Assembly: GCF_003121985.1 (NCBI RefSeq)
Contig: NZ_QEWP01000006.1
Location: forward strand, 1-64,000
From: Marinilabilia rubra
Lineage (GTDB): Bacteria > Bacteroidota > Bacteroidia > Bacteroidales > Marinilabiliaceae
Reading direction: 5' to 3'
Length of the DNA stretch: 64,000 bases
The notes under the pieces are model-generated. The model worked only from the letters and a program-made list of their open reading frames with translations, was not told where the DNA came from and did no database searches. The position numbers were made by a program, and so were the translations under genes. Numbering within the stretch: the first letter of the stretch is position 1; each line of letters starts with the position of its first letter. Below are positions 53,706-63,541 of this stretch, piece after piece.

Positions 53706-53885
53706 TTAATTCTGCTTTTAAAAATCTAAAGAATGGTCATTTTTGGGTAGAATAAGGCACAGTTATAGCAGGATCAGCCAGAAATCCCGGGGAACTCCCG
53801 GCTGATCACCTGTATTTGAAAACAATCCTTTAAGAATTGAAATCCCAATAAATCAGGACAAACAATAAAGTAAACCAGCTTTCTC

Positions 53886-55523
53886 TTAATTGCTCCAATT
53901 AGGATTGTCTTCCAAATTTGGATTCAAGGTCAACTGTTGAGAAGGTAATGGTAACAGATAGTTTTTGTCCGGATCGAAGAAGCGAACATCAGCGCTCTGA
54001 GCAATTACAAATCCATCTCCATCCAATTGAACATCAGTTCCAACTACCAATTCGGGATAAACATCCTGATGGAATAAAAATCCTTTAATGGCTTGTGGTA
54101 ATTGATCCTCAGCTGTTTTTCTGCGAATGATGTCGTCGTATCGCAGACCTTCAGCTGCCAGTTCTACCCGGCGTTCGCGGCGAATCTCGTTCAACATTGA
54201 TAAGCCATTGGCTGACACAAAGCTGTTGGTGAGTTCAACCGACATGCCAACACGGGCCCGTAAAGCATTCACAGTCTTATCAAGATCGGCATCAGAAATA
54301 GAACCGTTCAGCTCGTAAGTCGCTTCTGCATAATTGAGCAACACTTCTGCGTAACGCATTTTTATCTCATCGGTAAATACTTCATTTTGGTAAGCATTGT
54401 AGTCTGCTGCTTTTTTAAAGTAATATCCGGTTGGAGATACAGACAAAACAGGCTCACCCTGGCTTTCGCCTTCTTGGGGGTGGTTGTCAGACGCTGGTTC
54501 CCAAATGGTCATTTTCATCCGGGGGTCACGATTTTCAAATTCACTGGTAAGTGATCCGTAACCCTGGAAGAGAGGCGACTGATCGATGGGAAGACCATCG
54601 GAACAAAGAAATGCATCAGCCAAATATTTGGTGGGCATAAAACGGTTTACCTCCACAGTCTGAGTTGGTCTTCTGCTGGGTTCATCAATCTCTTTGGAAT
54701 AGCGATAGGAAAAAATCACCTCTTCATTATCCTCACCCTGGGGCAGGAACAAATTCTCAAAGTTGGATGCCAATTGATATTCACCACTGTTGATGACCTC
54801 GTTGGAAGCATCAATGGCTGTTTGCAGATACTTATCGTATCCCGACATGCCATGGTATTTTTCAAAAGTACCTTCGTAAAGAGCCACCCGTGACAGAAAT
54901 GTCAATGCAGCACCTTTGGTAATGCGTCCAACCTCGTTCGGACGGTTGGTCTCAATCCATGACCGGGCAGGCAGATTATCAGCAGCCCACTGAAGATCTT
55001 CGATGATCTGATCCATTACTTCTGACCTTGGATCACGTGTCCCGAAAACTTCCTCATCTCCCGCATTCAACAGGCGCGTAACAATGGGCACATCCCCAAA
55101 ATGTCTCAACAATTGATAATGGAAATAAGCTCTGAAGAAAAGTGCTTCGCCCCGGTACCGGTTTTTTACTTCCTCTGTTTCATTCGCCCGGTTGTAATAA
55201 TCCAGAAATTCATGAACAGCTCTGATTTGCTGATAGCTTAAATTCCAGATATTTTCGGATTCATTATCATTGGGGGTCAGACTCCCTGAAGAAATTATAT
55301 TTCCTCCACTGGGGAAACAATCTGCTGTTCGAACATCTTCATCCCAGGCCCTCATGTTCAGATACTGGTACATGTTATTCAGTCCGCTCTGAAGGTCCTG
55401 CTCAGTTTTCCAGAATGAATCAGGACTGATTTCATCCAAGGGGTAGCGATCCAGATAGTCTTCGCAGGAAAAATGCGAAACTGCCATCACTACCAGAAAT
55501 GCTATTATTGATATCTTTCTCAT
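53886..55523 (-). CDS. SusD/RagB family glycan-binding lipoprotein
   Basis: 545 aa. Lipoprotein signal with Cys in VSHFSCEDYLD (the typical S-C-x-D-x-L-D start). Helical TPR-like SusD body with the N-terminal region SFWKTEQDLQSGLNNMYQYL and the C-terminal KNYLLPLPSQQLTLNPNLEDNPNW typical of the family. It binds glycan at the cell surface and forms the lid of the SusC importer encoded 57 bp upstream. Confidence 0.95.
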   Translation of the reverse strand: MRKISIIAFLVVMAVSHFSCEDYLDRYPLDEISPDSFWKTEQDLQSGLNNMYQYLNMRAWDEDVRTADCFPSGGNIISSGSLTPNDNESENIWNLSYQQIRAVHEFLDYYNRANETEEVKNRYRGEALFFRAYFHYQLLRHFGDVPIVTRLLNAGDEEVFGTRDPRSEVMDQIIEDLQWAADNLPARSWIETNRPNEVGRITKGAALTFLSRVALYEGTFEKYHGMSGYDKYLQTAIDASNEVINSGEYQLASNFENLFLPQGEDNEEVIFSYRYSKEIDEPSRRPTQTVEVNRFMPTKYLADAFLCSDGLPIDQSPLFQGYGSLTSEFENRDPRMKMTIWEPASDNHPQEGESQGEPVLSVSPTGYYFKKAADYNAYQNEVFTDEIKMRYAEVLLNYAEATYELNGSISDADLDKTVNALRARVGMSVELTNSFVSANGLSMLNEIRRERRVELAAEGLRYDDIIRRKTAEDQLPQAIKGFLFHQDVYPELVVGTDVQLDGDGFVIAQSADVRFFDPDKNYLLPLPSQQLTLNPNLEDNPNWSN

Positions 55524-55580
55524 TACTTTAACTTTTAATTCTCTTAACTTCTAAAAAATAACGCTTTGTTGATATGTCCC

Positions 55581-58500
55581 TTAGAAAGTTACATTCAATC
55601 CAAGTGAGTACCCTCTCAAAGCCGGGTACCGATCATATCTTCCGGTAGAAGGATCGAGAAAATCGGGTACATCCGATATGGTAAACAAGTTCTGACCACT
55701 CACTGTTAATCTGGCATCCTGAATGTTTATTCTTTCCAGCACCGACTGCGGAATGTTATACCCAAGAGTCAGGTCGGTCATTTTAAGATAAGCGCCATCA
55801 ATCATCCAGTAATCAGTGTACACATAGTTGTGTCTTGCACCACGATAAGGACGGGGGTACCGTGCATCCGGGTTATCGGGGGTCCAGAAATCCATCTGAG
55901 TTTCAAACGCTGAGTTAGCATCGCCATAAAAGGGTGCAACAGCATTTCGATCCATGTAATAGTTCTGTTTACCTACTCCGCTGAAGATGGCTTTTACATC
56001 AAAGTTTTTGTATCCCAAACGAATGGTGGCACCATAAGTGTAATGTGGTTCAAAATCTCCAAGGTAAACGGCATCCTCATCATTAATCTCTCCGTCGTCA
56101 TTGCGATCTACATACTTAATGTCACCAGGGCCGGTGGCATTATCCTGAGTAGCCCAGGCATCCACTTCTTCCTGTGTTTGAAACAACCCGGCTGATTCGA
56201 ACCCAAAGTAATTCCATCCTGCAGGATAACCAACGATGTTGTCGAACCGCTCATGGTATCTGCCTTCTCCTATTTCAAACTCTGCATCGGAGTCCAAACT
56301 GGTGATTTCGCTGTTTCTGTCGGCAATATTGAAACTAAATTCATAATTGAAACCTGACTCAAATCTGTCTCTCCATCCAAGTGTCAGTTCCCATCCTTCA
56401 ACCTCATAGGCTCCGTAGTTTCCAACCGGATTATTTCTGGAATCCCCAAGGTTTCCGATTACAGAAGGAAGAACTTTAGGAATCAACATATTCTCGGTAT
56501 CATTTTTATAGGTTTCTGCAGTCATGTAGAACCTGTTGTTAAAAAGAGAAACATCCAGTCCATAGTTGATCATGGTAATGCGCTCCCACTCCTTATCCCT
56601 GGTTGTAATACCCTGTGTGGTAATACCCTGAACAGGACCTCCTGCAAAAGCATAAGGAGTGCTGATGGCATAGGTAGGAAGGTAATCAAAACGGCCAATA
56701 CCACTGCTGTTTCCGGTTTGCCCCCAGGAAACTCTCAATTTCAATTGGTTCACAAAATCAAAATCGTCCATAAAATCTTCCTGAGCAATACGCCAACCTC
56801 CTGACAATGCAGGGAAGGTACCCCATCGGTTCTCGGAGGGGAAGCGGTAGTTGGCTTCAGCCCCAACTGATGCTTCAAGAAGATAGCGACTGTCATAGTT
56901 ATAGCTAAGGCGGCCAATGGCAGAAAGACTGGCACCTTCCTGCATAGCTCCCCGGATGCGGTCAGTACTTTGATCCCCAAGAAGAAACGAAGGCACCTCG
57001 TTACCGGCAATGTCCTCTACATTGACACGAACCTGGCGACGGCCATCGTCTTCGGCCACCCAAACTCCGGTAAGGTTGAAGTCGTGCTTAGCACCCACAG
57101 TGAAATCATAGTTGGCCATGAATTGCCCTTTGTTACTGTATTGATATTGCATATACTCATCAATAGAGTTCGCACGCCTGCGGTGAGAGAAACTAATTAG
57201 TCCCTCAGGGCCATAATATCCATAGGCTTTATTAAACCCGGTATAACGACCAGTTGTGTAGCCAAAACTTCCAATTGCCTTTAGCGTCAAATTAGGAATG
57301 GGAGTCCAGGATATGGTTCCGTCCATCTGCAACTTATCGTCTTTGTTTTCACGAAAACCTCCTTCTGCCATTGCCTGAATGGGATTTGGAGATCTTTCAT
57401 CATAAGCTGCGTAGTTGCCATTGGGGTCTCTTACAGGCAGGAATCCACCAACACCATACACGTCGCGATCGGGAAAAAGACTGGCTCTGTTTAGGTGACT
57501 TTTGGTATAATTCAACCGGATGTCAACATTAATTTTGTCAGTGATTTCCGAGTTCAGATTCAAGGTACCATTCAATCGCTCATAATTGTCGGGGCCATAC
57601 TCCGAGAAAAATCCATCCTGATCCAAATATCCTACAGACAGGCGGTATTTGGTTTTTTGGCCCCCACCCGAAATAGCAATGTTATGTGTTTGTTGCATAG
57701 CCTGATCAAACATCAGATCGAACCAATCGGTATTGGCTGCAAAGAGCCACTCCTCACCGGTTTCATTTACAATGGCATCAATCGCCGGATCCTGAATGGC
57801 GTTGAGGTGTTCGGTAGTAAACCTGGGATTACGCCCGGAGTTCTCATAAGCCAGGTTGCCGGCGACAGCTACGTCATAGGGACTGGCAAATTCTGGATGT
57901 GTGGCTGGTTTTTGCAAGCTCACATTACCCGTGTAGTTTACTGATATACCAGCTTTATTGGCTTTCTTGGTAGTCACCAAAATAACACCTCCGGCACCAC
58001 GCGAACCATAAATGGCGGTCGAAGCCGCATCTTTCAATACCGACATTGATTCAATATCTGAAGGGTTCAGATCATAAATAGCGGACATATCACTAGGTAC
58101 ACCGTCTAACACCACATGCACACCGGCATAATTAACAGAAGACTGCCCCCGGATACTAATCTCAAATCCTTCACCGGGAATACCACGATCGGTAGTAACA
58201 TTTACACCGGCAACAGTTCCCTGCAAAGCATTGGTTGCCGACGGAATGGGACGATCTTTGATAACTTCATCGGCTTTTACCTGAGCAACTGAAGTTACCA
58301 GGTCGGCTTTGGTTTTAGTTCCGTAACCAATCACCACAACTTCATCCATGGCAAATTCTTCCGACTCCATTACTACATCGATAGTGCTTCGTCTTCCGAT
58401 ATTTACTCGTTTGTTTTTCATTCCTATAAAAGAAAACTCAAGGAATTGAACTTCATCAGAGACGGATAAAGAATAATGCCCGTTGGTATCACTAATGGTA

Positions 58501-58673
58501 CCATTTTGAGTCCCCGAGGCCACTATGGTTACACCAACCAGAGGCTCTCCCTGCGTGTCAGTTACTGTTCCGCTTATAGTTTTCTCCTGTGCGCTGGCAA
58601 ATGCTGATATGGCCAGAAACCATAAGCACAGAAGGCTATAATGGAATGTTTTTTTGAAATGAATCTTTTTCAT
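55581..58673 (-). CDS. SusC/RagA family TonB-linked outer-membrane importer
   Basis: 1030 aa. Signal peptide ends ASAQ; CarboxypepD_reg-like domain (about 30-115, ISGTVTDTQGEPLVGVTI); then VVIGYGTKTKADLVTSVAQV, the SusC-type TonB box/plug entry; plug domain (about 120-240, with SMSVLKDAASTAIYGSRGAG) and a 22-strand barrel ending RGYSLGLNVTF. Imports the oligosaccharides produced at the surface. Neighbour susD is the obligate partner. Confidence 0.95.
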   Translation of the reverse strand: MKKIHFKKTFHYSLLCLWFLAISAFASAQEKTISGTVTDTQGEPLVGVTIVASGTQNGTISDTNGHYSLSVSDEVQFLEFSFIGMKNKRVNIGRRSTIDVVMESEEFAMDEVVVIGYGTKTKADLVTSVAQVKADEVIKDRPIPSATNALQGTVAGVNVTTDRGIPGEGFEISIRGQSSVNYAGVHVVLDGVPSDMSAIYDLNPSDIESMSVLKDAASTAIYGSRGAGGVILVTTKKANKAGISVNYTGNVSLQKPATHPEFASPYDVAVAGNLAYENSGRNPRFTTEHLNAIQDPAIDAIVNETGEEWLFAANTDWFDLMFDQAMQQTHNIAISGGGQKTKYRLSVGYLDQDGFFSEYGPDNYERLNGTLNLNSEITDKINVDIRLNYTKSHLNRASLFPDRDVYGVGGFLPVRDPNGNYAAYDERSPNPIQAMAEGGFRENKDDKLQMDGTISWTPIPNLTLKAIGSFGYTTGRYTGFNKAYGYYGPEGLISFSHRRRANSIDEYMQYQYSNKGQFMANYDFTVGAKHDFNLTGVWVAEDDGRRQVRVNVEDIAGNEVPSFLLGDQSTDRIRGAMQEGASLSAIGRLSYNYDSRYLLEASVGAEANYRFPSENRWGTFPALSGGWRIAQEDFMDDFDFVNQLKLRVSWGQTGNSSGIGRFDYLPTYAISTPYAFAGGPVQGITTQGITTRDKEWERITMINYGLDVSLFNNRFYMTAETYKNDTENMLIPKVLPSVIGNLGDSRNNPVGNYGAYEVEGWELTLGWRDRFESGFNYEFSFNIADRNSEITSLDSDAEFEIGEGRYHERFDNIVGYPAGWNYFGFESAGLFQTQEEVDAWATQDNATGPGDIKYVDRNDDGEINDEDAVYLGDFEPHYTYGATIRLGYKNFDVKAIFSGVGKQNYYMDRNAVAPFYGDANSAFETQMDFWTPDNPDARYPRPYRGARHNYVYTDYWMIDGAYLKMTDLTLGYNIPQSVLERINIQDARLTVSGQNLFTISDVPDFLDPSTGRYDRYPALRGYSLGLNVTF

Positions 58674-58773
58674 AGATTAAAAATTTTACTTCAAGGCTTC
58701 TTTCAATCGTTTCTTTTAGAGATCTCTTTGTAAACAATCATTGACCGCCTTAACGATTAACAATTAGTGTCAA

Positions 58774-58781
58774 CAAATGTA
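58774..58781 (-). promoter_or_regulatory. Candidate promoter box of the susC operon
   Basis: The minus strand reads TACATTTG (TAnnTTTG), 101 bp before the susC start, leaving a leader of about 90 nt. No TTG at standard spacing. The sequence from 58790 to 59252 is AT-rich with an AAAATTATT/AATAATTTT hairpin (59108-59139) and no gene. Confidence 0.45.
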
Positions 58782-59252
58782 TATCCCATCCAAGGTTTTA
58801 GGAAATTTTCTCTACCTACAAAAGCCCGACAGAGCATAATACCACCTCTACAAAACCACAACAAACAACAAATTTAAAACCCCTTTTACCCTGATTCCCT
58901 GATTCTTGAAAACAATTCATCTTTATTTTTCAATCTCAACAATGGCGCTCTCAATGTCAGTAATAAAAGCCCTTTTACTTTTTAACTTTTATTGACACAA
59001 TGTTCAAAAATGAGAAACCAAAATTGTTTTGAACAACAAAACCCCACCAAAAATTAAACAAAACTTAATAAAAAAAAGAGCAACCTTTGAAAATAGGGCT
59101 GCTCCTGAAAAATTATTATGGAATAATGGAAATAATTTTATCATTTTCTCCATTTTTTTGAGTTCACTCAAACCTTAAACCCAGTTTGACACTCAATAAC
59201 AGTTATCAAATCTTTTTTTTTTAAGTAAAAACCAACTCTGACCTTAAGAGAA

Positions 59253-59383
59253 GAGGTTGTCATAAAAGTATAATACGCCAAAGGCGTGTCATGTTGAAAG
59301 TCGTCGAAACATCTGTTTATCCAGGGAAAAGATTCTTCGACAAGCTCAGAATGACACTAAATTTGGACTTTTGAGGCAGCCTC
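59253..59383. repeat. MITE-like element, copy E
   Basis: Ends GAGGTTGTCATAAAAGT and ACTTTTGAGGCAGCCTC; interior GTCATGTTGAAAGTCGTCG and GATTCTTCGACAAGCTCAG. It lies between the susC promoter region and the 3' end of the regulator gene. Confidence 0.82.
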
Positions 59384-59416
59384 AGCCAACGAAAGCCTGA
59401 AGGTTTTCTAAACTAT

Positions 59417-59578
59417 TGTCAAGTCAAGTGTAGAATGTCAGGTAAGCCGCCGATATTTTTCACCTTGGGCAAATCAACAAAAAAGATAAGCATAGCAGTA
59501 GCTACGTGAGTCTATTTTTTGAGAAGCACAAGGTCGAAAGAGCAAGGCTTGGGCCGTCAGACTGTGCTTGACTTGACA
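59417..59578. repeat. 162-bp element with 12-bp perfect terminal inverted repeats
   Basis: TGTCAAGTCAAG (59417-59428) is inverted exactly as CTTGACTTGACA (59567-59578), with weaker complementarity continuing inward (AATGTCAGG / CCGTCAGAC). No ORF of interest. It abuts the regulator gene, ending 7 bp from its stop codon, and stands 33 bp from MITE copy E. Confidence 0.7.
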
Positions 59579-59585
59579 CTAGCAT

Positions 59586-62477
59586 TTAAAAAGAACTTAT
59601 ATATTCAGACAAACTCTCTTCGGGTGATAAATCCAGTTTTTTGCGAAGCCTGTATCTGCTCATCTCCACGCTTCGAACAGAAATATTCATCAACGAAGCA
59701 ATTTCTTTGGAAGAAAGATTCAATTTCAAATAAGCACACAACTTAAAGTCATTGGCAGTCAGACCCGAATGTTTTTCACGAATCTTATCAAAGAAATGGG
59801 CATGTGCATTGTTAAAATGCAGCTCGAAGGAGAGCCAGTCCTCCTGACTGTTGATTTGCCTGTTAATTTTCTTAATTAGTTTCTTGACTGAGGACAACGC
59901 CTGATCTCCTGAATTTTTCTCCAATTGCTTAATATCGTTCTTTATTTCGGAGAGCAACTCGTTTTTTCGAATGTTGATCATAGCTGCAGATGACAGTTCG
60001 TTGTTCTTCTGCTCAAGTTCCAGGCGGTATTTTTCCTCTTTCAACACCAGCAGTCGCTTTTCCGATTCAAGCTTTTCCCGCTCATATTTTTCTTTTTGGC
60101 GCTGCATTTTCTCCTCATCCTTTTTTTGGAGCCTTTCCTTTTCTTTCAGCGCTTTACGCCTGAAATATTCACGAATCATAAAGAAAACAGCCACCACCAA
60201 CAGGGCATATAACACAATAAAGAAAGTTCCCAGATACCAGGGATGCTCGACTTCGAATGAATAGGTAACAATAGGCGACATATTACCATTCCCATCCATA
60301 ACCCGGAGGTTGAGTTCATAATCTCCGGGAGAAAGATTAGGAAAATTGAGTTGTTTGCGGTTGATCCAGTCAGACCAATCGTCCGTTAACCCTTTAAGTT
60401 GATACTGTACTTTCCAAAAATCACCTTCCGGAGCATTGGGAGTGGCAATCTTAAACTCGATAAAATTGTTTCGGTAAGGCACACTCACCGGGTCTGATGG
60501 GGCTATTGATGCGGCGATGGTGTCTTTTGAACTAATCAGATTTACACCCCGGATAATCGGTGCTGCCGGAGAGCCTGCCACCAATGAATCCGGCACCGGG
60601 GCACGGCAAAATACCAGGCCGTCATAAATGCCTATAGAAAAAATGTTTTTCCTGAGTTTGGAAATACTGGTAAAATCACCCAGATGCTTATTCCTGAAGT
60701 GGGCAAAAGGTTCCTGGATATTTTTAAACTCATTGCCTTCTCTTTGAATGAAACCTAATGAGTTTTTGGAAATATACCAGAAAATATCCCCGAATTGTTC
60801 AATCCGCGAAAGGTTTTCAACGCCTTCAAACAACTCTGTGGCATACCTTGATTGGTAAAAATCATTATCCACCTCATCAAACTGAAAAAATCCCTGGGGA
60901 TTGAAAAAAATCAAATTCCCATCGATGCGGGTCATGTAGGCATATCTTTCTATATTTTGGTTATCCATCCCAAAGAAATCCATTTTTTCAATGGCAAGCC
61001 CATCGTTTGATAACAACAATCGATAATACCCTTTTGAGGGATGTGCAACCCACAAGCGACCGATATTGTCAAACTCCATAAAGCGGGCAGATTCGTTAAA
61101 AGTGTTCAGTTTTGTGATAAACTTCCACTCCCCCTGTATTTTCTTATAAACGCAGATCCCGAAATAATTACCACTGTATACAATATCATCCCTTTTAGGA
61201 TGCTTTTGAAAGATCCACGCACCCGGTTCATTCGAAATTTGGGTAAAGGCACCCTCTTTCAAAAGAAATGCTCCCTTATGATGACCAATCCATATCTGCT
61301 GATCAATGTTTTCAACACTCCAAACCTGCCCCTGTGAACCTTTCACCAATCTTGGACGGCTGCTCTCTTTTCTCAAATCCAGAGTATAAAGGCCCTGGTT
61401 ACTGCCAATGTAATGCATTTTAAGCATTCTTTGACTGGCATATACTGTCCCAATTTTGGCTATTTCATCCAGCAAATAACTTATTCCACTATTGATTTTC
61501 AAATAATTAACACCCCCATCAAGTCCCAGCCACAAGTTGGTTTGATGATCCAGGAACAGACTTAAGATGGTATTTTTCTCTAATCCTTTACGTGTATCAA
61601 AATGGAGCAGGCGCACTCCTCTTTTGTTACTAACATAGATGCCATTCATAATGGTGCCGAAAACCAGGTTACCATTATCCAACTCCTGAAAGGAATAAAT
61701 ACGATCCCGCTTTAGTCCCACATTTAAACGCCATCGTTTAGAGCGAAGCACCCCATCCTTCCATTCGAACACGCCATCATCGTCAGAAACAATTAACAGC
61801 TCATTGTCCTCAACTACGGATATACCAACGATTCCCCCTCCAAAAACACCGGTGTTGGGAATTTTGACAAGTTCATCACCGACCACTTCAAAAAGCCCCT
61901 CTACATAATCTTCTACAAAAACACGTCCTTTACTTTTATGCAAAAAAGAAAATACGGATGGTGCATCTATCGAATCCATTGTTTGGGTCCCGGGAGTATA
62001 GAAAAACAATTTTTCAAATGACTGGAACAGAATGTGCCCTTCCAATTCGCCAACACTCCAGAATTCTGCAGCATGATTGCTCTCTTCCAGGCCTGCTGAG
62101 TATATTTCATAATAGTTTAGTTCTCCTTTTTCATCCTTTTTCCAAAACCCAAAACCACCATATCCTGCAGAGTAAAGAATCTGATCTTCTTTATTATAAT
62201 GAACTGCCCTAAGGTTGTTGTGAAGAGGATTGGTATAATTGGTCCAACGAGTTCCGTCATACTCCCACAATCCGTTGTTGGCTGCAAAGTACATTATGCC
62301 GTCCCCGTCCTGCGTGATATCCCATATTTTTCCATCTCCCCTGAATTGCTCCCGCGCAAAACTTTTAATCAAAGATACACCTTGCTCAACCGGTCCCTGC
62401 CCCCAAACGGTGTATGAAGAAAAAAAACCAAAACCCAATAATATCAGTCGACTGAAAAGACTTATCCGCATATTCAT
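59586..62477 (-). CDS. SusR-like transmembrane regulator: propeller, Y_Y_Y and LuxR-type HTH
   Basis: 963 aa. Signal/anchor (about 1-26, ending VWGQ), a periplasmic beta-propeller (about 30-640; WDITQDGDGIMYFAANNGLWEYDG is a typical blade), a Y_Y_Y domain (about 665-750, WKVQYQLKGLTDDWSDW), one membrane helix (about 755-778) and a long cytoplasmic coiled coil (about 785-860). The last 60 residues are a LuxR-type helix-turn-helix (DFKLCAYLKLNLSSKEIASL...VRSVEMSRYRLRKKL). There is no histidine kinase or receiver, so signal goes straight from ligand to DNA-binding domain. Convergently/serially placed behind susC, it probably controls the glucan operon. Confidence 0.88.
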   Translation of the reverse strand: MNMRISLFSRLILLGFGFFSSYTVWGQGPVEQGVSLIKSFAREQFRGDGKIWDITQDGDGIMYFAANNGLWEYDGTRWTNYTNPLHNNLRAVHYNKEDQILYSAGYGGFGFWKKDEKGELNYYEIYSAGLEESNHAAEFWSVGELEGHILFQSFEKLFFYTPGTQTMDSIDAPSVFSFLHKSKGRVFVEDYVEGLFEVVGDELVKIPNTGVFGGGIVGISVVEDNELLIVSDDDGVFEWKDGVLRSKRWRLNVGLKRDRIYSFQELDNGNLVFGTIMNGIYVSNKRGVRLLHFDTRKGLEKNTILSLFLDHQTNLWLGLDGGVNYLKINSGISYLLDEIAKIGTVYASQRMLKMHYIGSNQGLYTLDLRKESSRPRLVKGSQGQVWSVENIDQQIWIGHHKGAFLLKEGAFTQISNEPGAWIFQKHPKRDDIVYSGNYFGICVYKKIQGEWKFITKLNTFNESARFMEFDNIGRLWVAHPSKGYYRLLLSNDGLAIEKMDFFGMDNQNIERYAYMTRIDGNLIFFNPQGFFQFDEVDNDFYQSRYATELFEGVENLSRIEQFGDIFWYISKNSLGFIQREGNEFKNIQEPFAHFRNKHLGDFTSISKLRKNIFSIGIYDGLVFCRAPVPDSLVAGSPAAPIIRGVNLISSKDTIAASIAPSDPVSVPYRNNFIEFKIATPNAPEGDFWKVQYQLKGLTDDWSDWINRKQLNFPNLSPGDYELNLRVMDGNGNMSPIVTYSFEVEHPWYLGTFFIVLYALLVVAVFFMIREYFRRKALKEKERLQKKDEEKMQRQKEKYEREKLESEKRLLVLKEEKYRLELEQKNNELSSAAMINIRKNELLSEIKNDIKQLEKNSGDQALSSVKKLIKKINRQINSQEDWLSFELHFNNAHAHFFDKIREKHSGLTANDFKLCAYLKLNLSSKEIASLMNISVRSVEMSRYRLRKKLDLSPEESLSEYISSF

Positions 62478-62523
62478 TTGTTTATTCTCTATTCGTAAAT
62501 TTAAAATAAAATAATCCTAAACA

Positions 62524-62671
62524 GTGTCTGTTCATAAAGTCCCATTTGGTGCGTTACGCTTGCCCGAAAATTACTCATCCCGAAGGGTAGGGACTGCGTA
62601 TTTTTTGGCTTCACAAACCCCCGAAGAAAAATCGGGGCAGGCTTTGTAAATAAAACTTTCTGAACAGACAC
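62524..62671. repeat. 148-bp element with 17-bp terminal inverted repeats (one mismatch)
   Basis: GTGTCTGTTCATAAAGT (62524-62540) and ACTTTCTGAACAGACAC (62655-62671). Inside are a mutated palindrome TCCCGAAGGGTAGGGA (62578-62593) and a CCCCGA/TCGGGG hairpin (around 62621-62638). Non-coding. It stands 46 bp upstream of the SusR-like gene, in its probable promoter region. Confidence 0.7.
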
Positions 62672-63060
62672 ATATATTTTGACACTATTTGCTTAATTTA
62701 TAGACGGGCTAAATAGTTAAAATCCGCTCCTGGATCAGGGAAGAAAAAAGGGGAAAGCATTTGCCGGTATCAAATATAACTTAAAAAAAGACATATATCT
62801 AAAAATTAAAATTCACGGGAAATCTAACCAAAAATGAGCCGGCGAATCGATGTTTTATTTCTGTAAGGTGTTTCTCCACTAAGATCTATTCATCAAACAA
62901 AACCACAAGGTTATCAAAGATCCAACTCCATACCTTCTAATTTCTTGATTTATTAGATTTTTATCCTTAAAATTGATGAACATTTGTTCAAGAAACCAAA
63001 TTATTGAGCGGCGGAATCCGAAAAGCCTTACGAGTAGGTACACAAAACACCCTTTCACTT
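62672..63060. other. Intergenic stretch before the small Cys-rich gene
   Basis: 389 bp of AT-rich DNA without a credible ORF. TGAACA-TT-TGTTCA (62977-62990) is a 14-bp inverted repeat that could be an operator for the next gene or part of a promoter (ACATTTG). Confidence 0.45.
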
Positions 63061-63297
63061 ATGCTGAATACCACTTGCCCCAATTCCCCCAAATGCCCTA
63101 TTTTCAATGGCATTCTTGCCGACAAAGTAACCACTGCCAAAGCTTATCGCACCAAATACTGTGAAGCCGGCCCACAAGGGTATAAAACCTGCAAACGCTT
63201 CCTGGCCAAAGAAAAATTTGGTGAGTGTCCTCCCAATTTATTACCAAATGCAGGATTAAGTCTGGATGAAATTGGAGCCCGTTATAATTTGGCCTGA
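63061..63297 (+). CDS. Small cysteine-rich protein, uncharacterised
   Basis: 78 aa from the ATG at 63061; an upstream TTG start (63004) adds residues without conservation-like character. Cysteines stand at positions 6, 11, 33, 43 and 54, in the pattern C-P-x3-C-P-[IF]-F ... YC-x9-C-x-R-F. Such CxxxxC...C...C proteins of 70-80 aa occur in Bacteroidota without known role; metal or iron-sulfur binding is a guess. A likely terminator follows at 63394. Confidence 0.6.
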   Translation: MLNTTCPNSPKCPIFNGILADKVTTAKAYRTKYCEAGPQGYKTCKRFLAKEKFGECPPNLLPNAGLSLDEIGARYNLA

Positions 63298-63393
63298 TTT
63301 ATAAATGAATCTGTAACCACAATCTATCAAGGGCCGTGAAGTTTCAGATTGTCAAAATTTCTGTTTGTAGTTCATAATTTTGAATTTTAAGAG

Positions 63394-63428
63394 GAAAAGG
63401 GTTATCCGGAGGGGTAGCCTTTTTTTTG
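63394..63428 (+). terminator. Terminator after the Cys-rich gene
   Basis: AAAGGGTTATCC pairs with GGGTAGCCTTT (G-U pairs and one bulge) and is followed by eight T. The 244-bp gap 63298-63541 has no gene. Confidence 0.65.
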
Positions 63429-63541
63429 TAAATGCATATTCCCGAAATGTAGAAGGTTTCGCAGTTCAAGTCAGGGAGAGGTCCAGGTTAAACTGAACTG
63501 TAATCATAAGGGAAGTAATTCAGGAAACCAGCTTCAATAGT

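Noticed and set aside
53770-53812. TCAGCC/GGCTGA inverted repeat between susD and GH16 as a terminator
   Set aside because: The stem is short and there is no T-run on the minus strand; more likely the genes are transcribed together.
59101-59140. AAAATTATT/AATAATTTT hairpin as a regulatory site
   Set aside because: Pure A/T arms in an AT-rich gap are expected by chance.
63004-63060. TTG start that would extend the Cys-rich protein
   Set aside because: No ribosome binding site and the extra 19 residues look like translated intergenic DNA; the ATG at 63061 directly precedes the cysteine motif.
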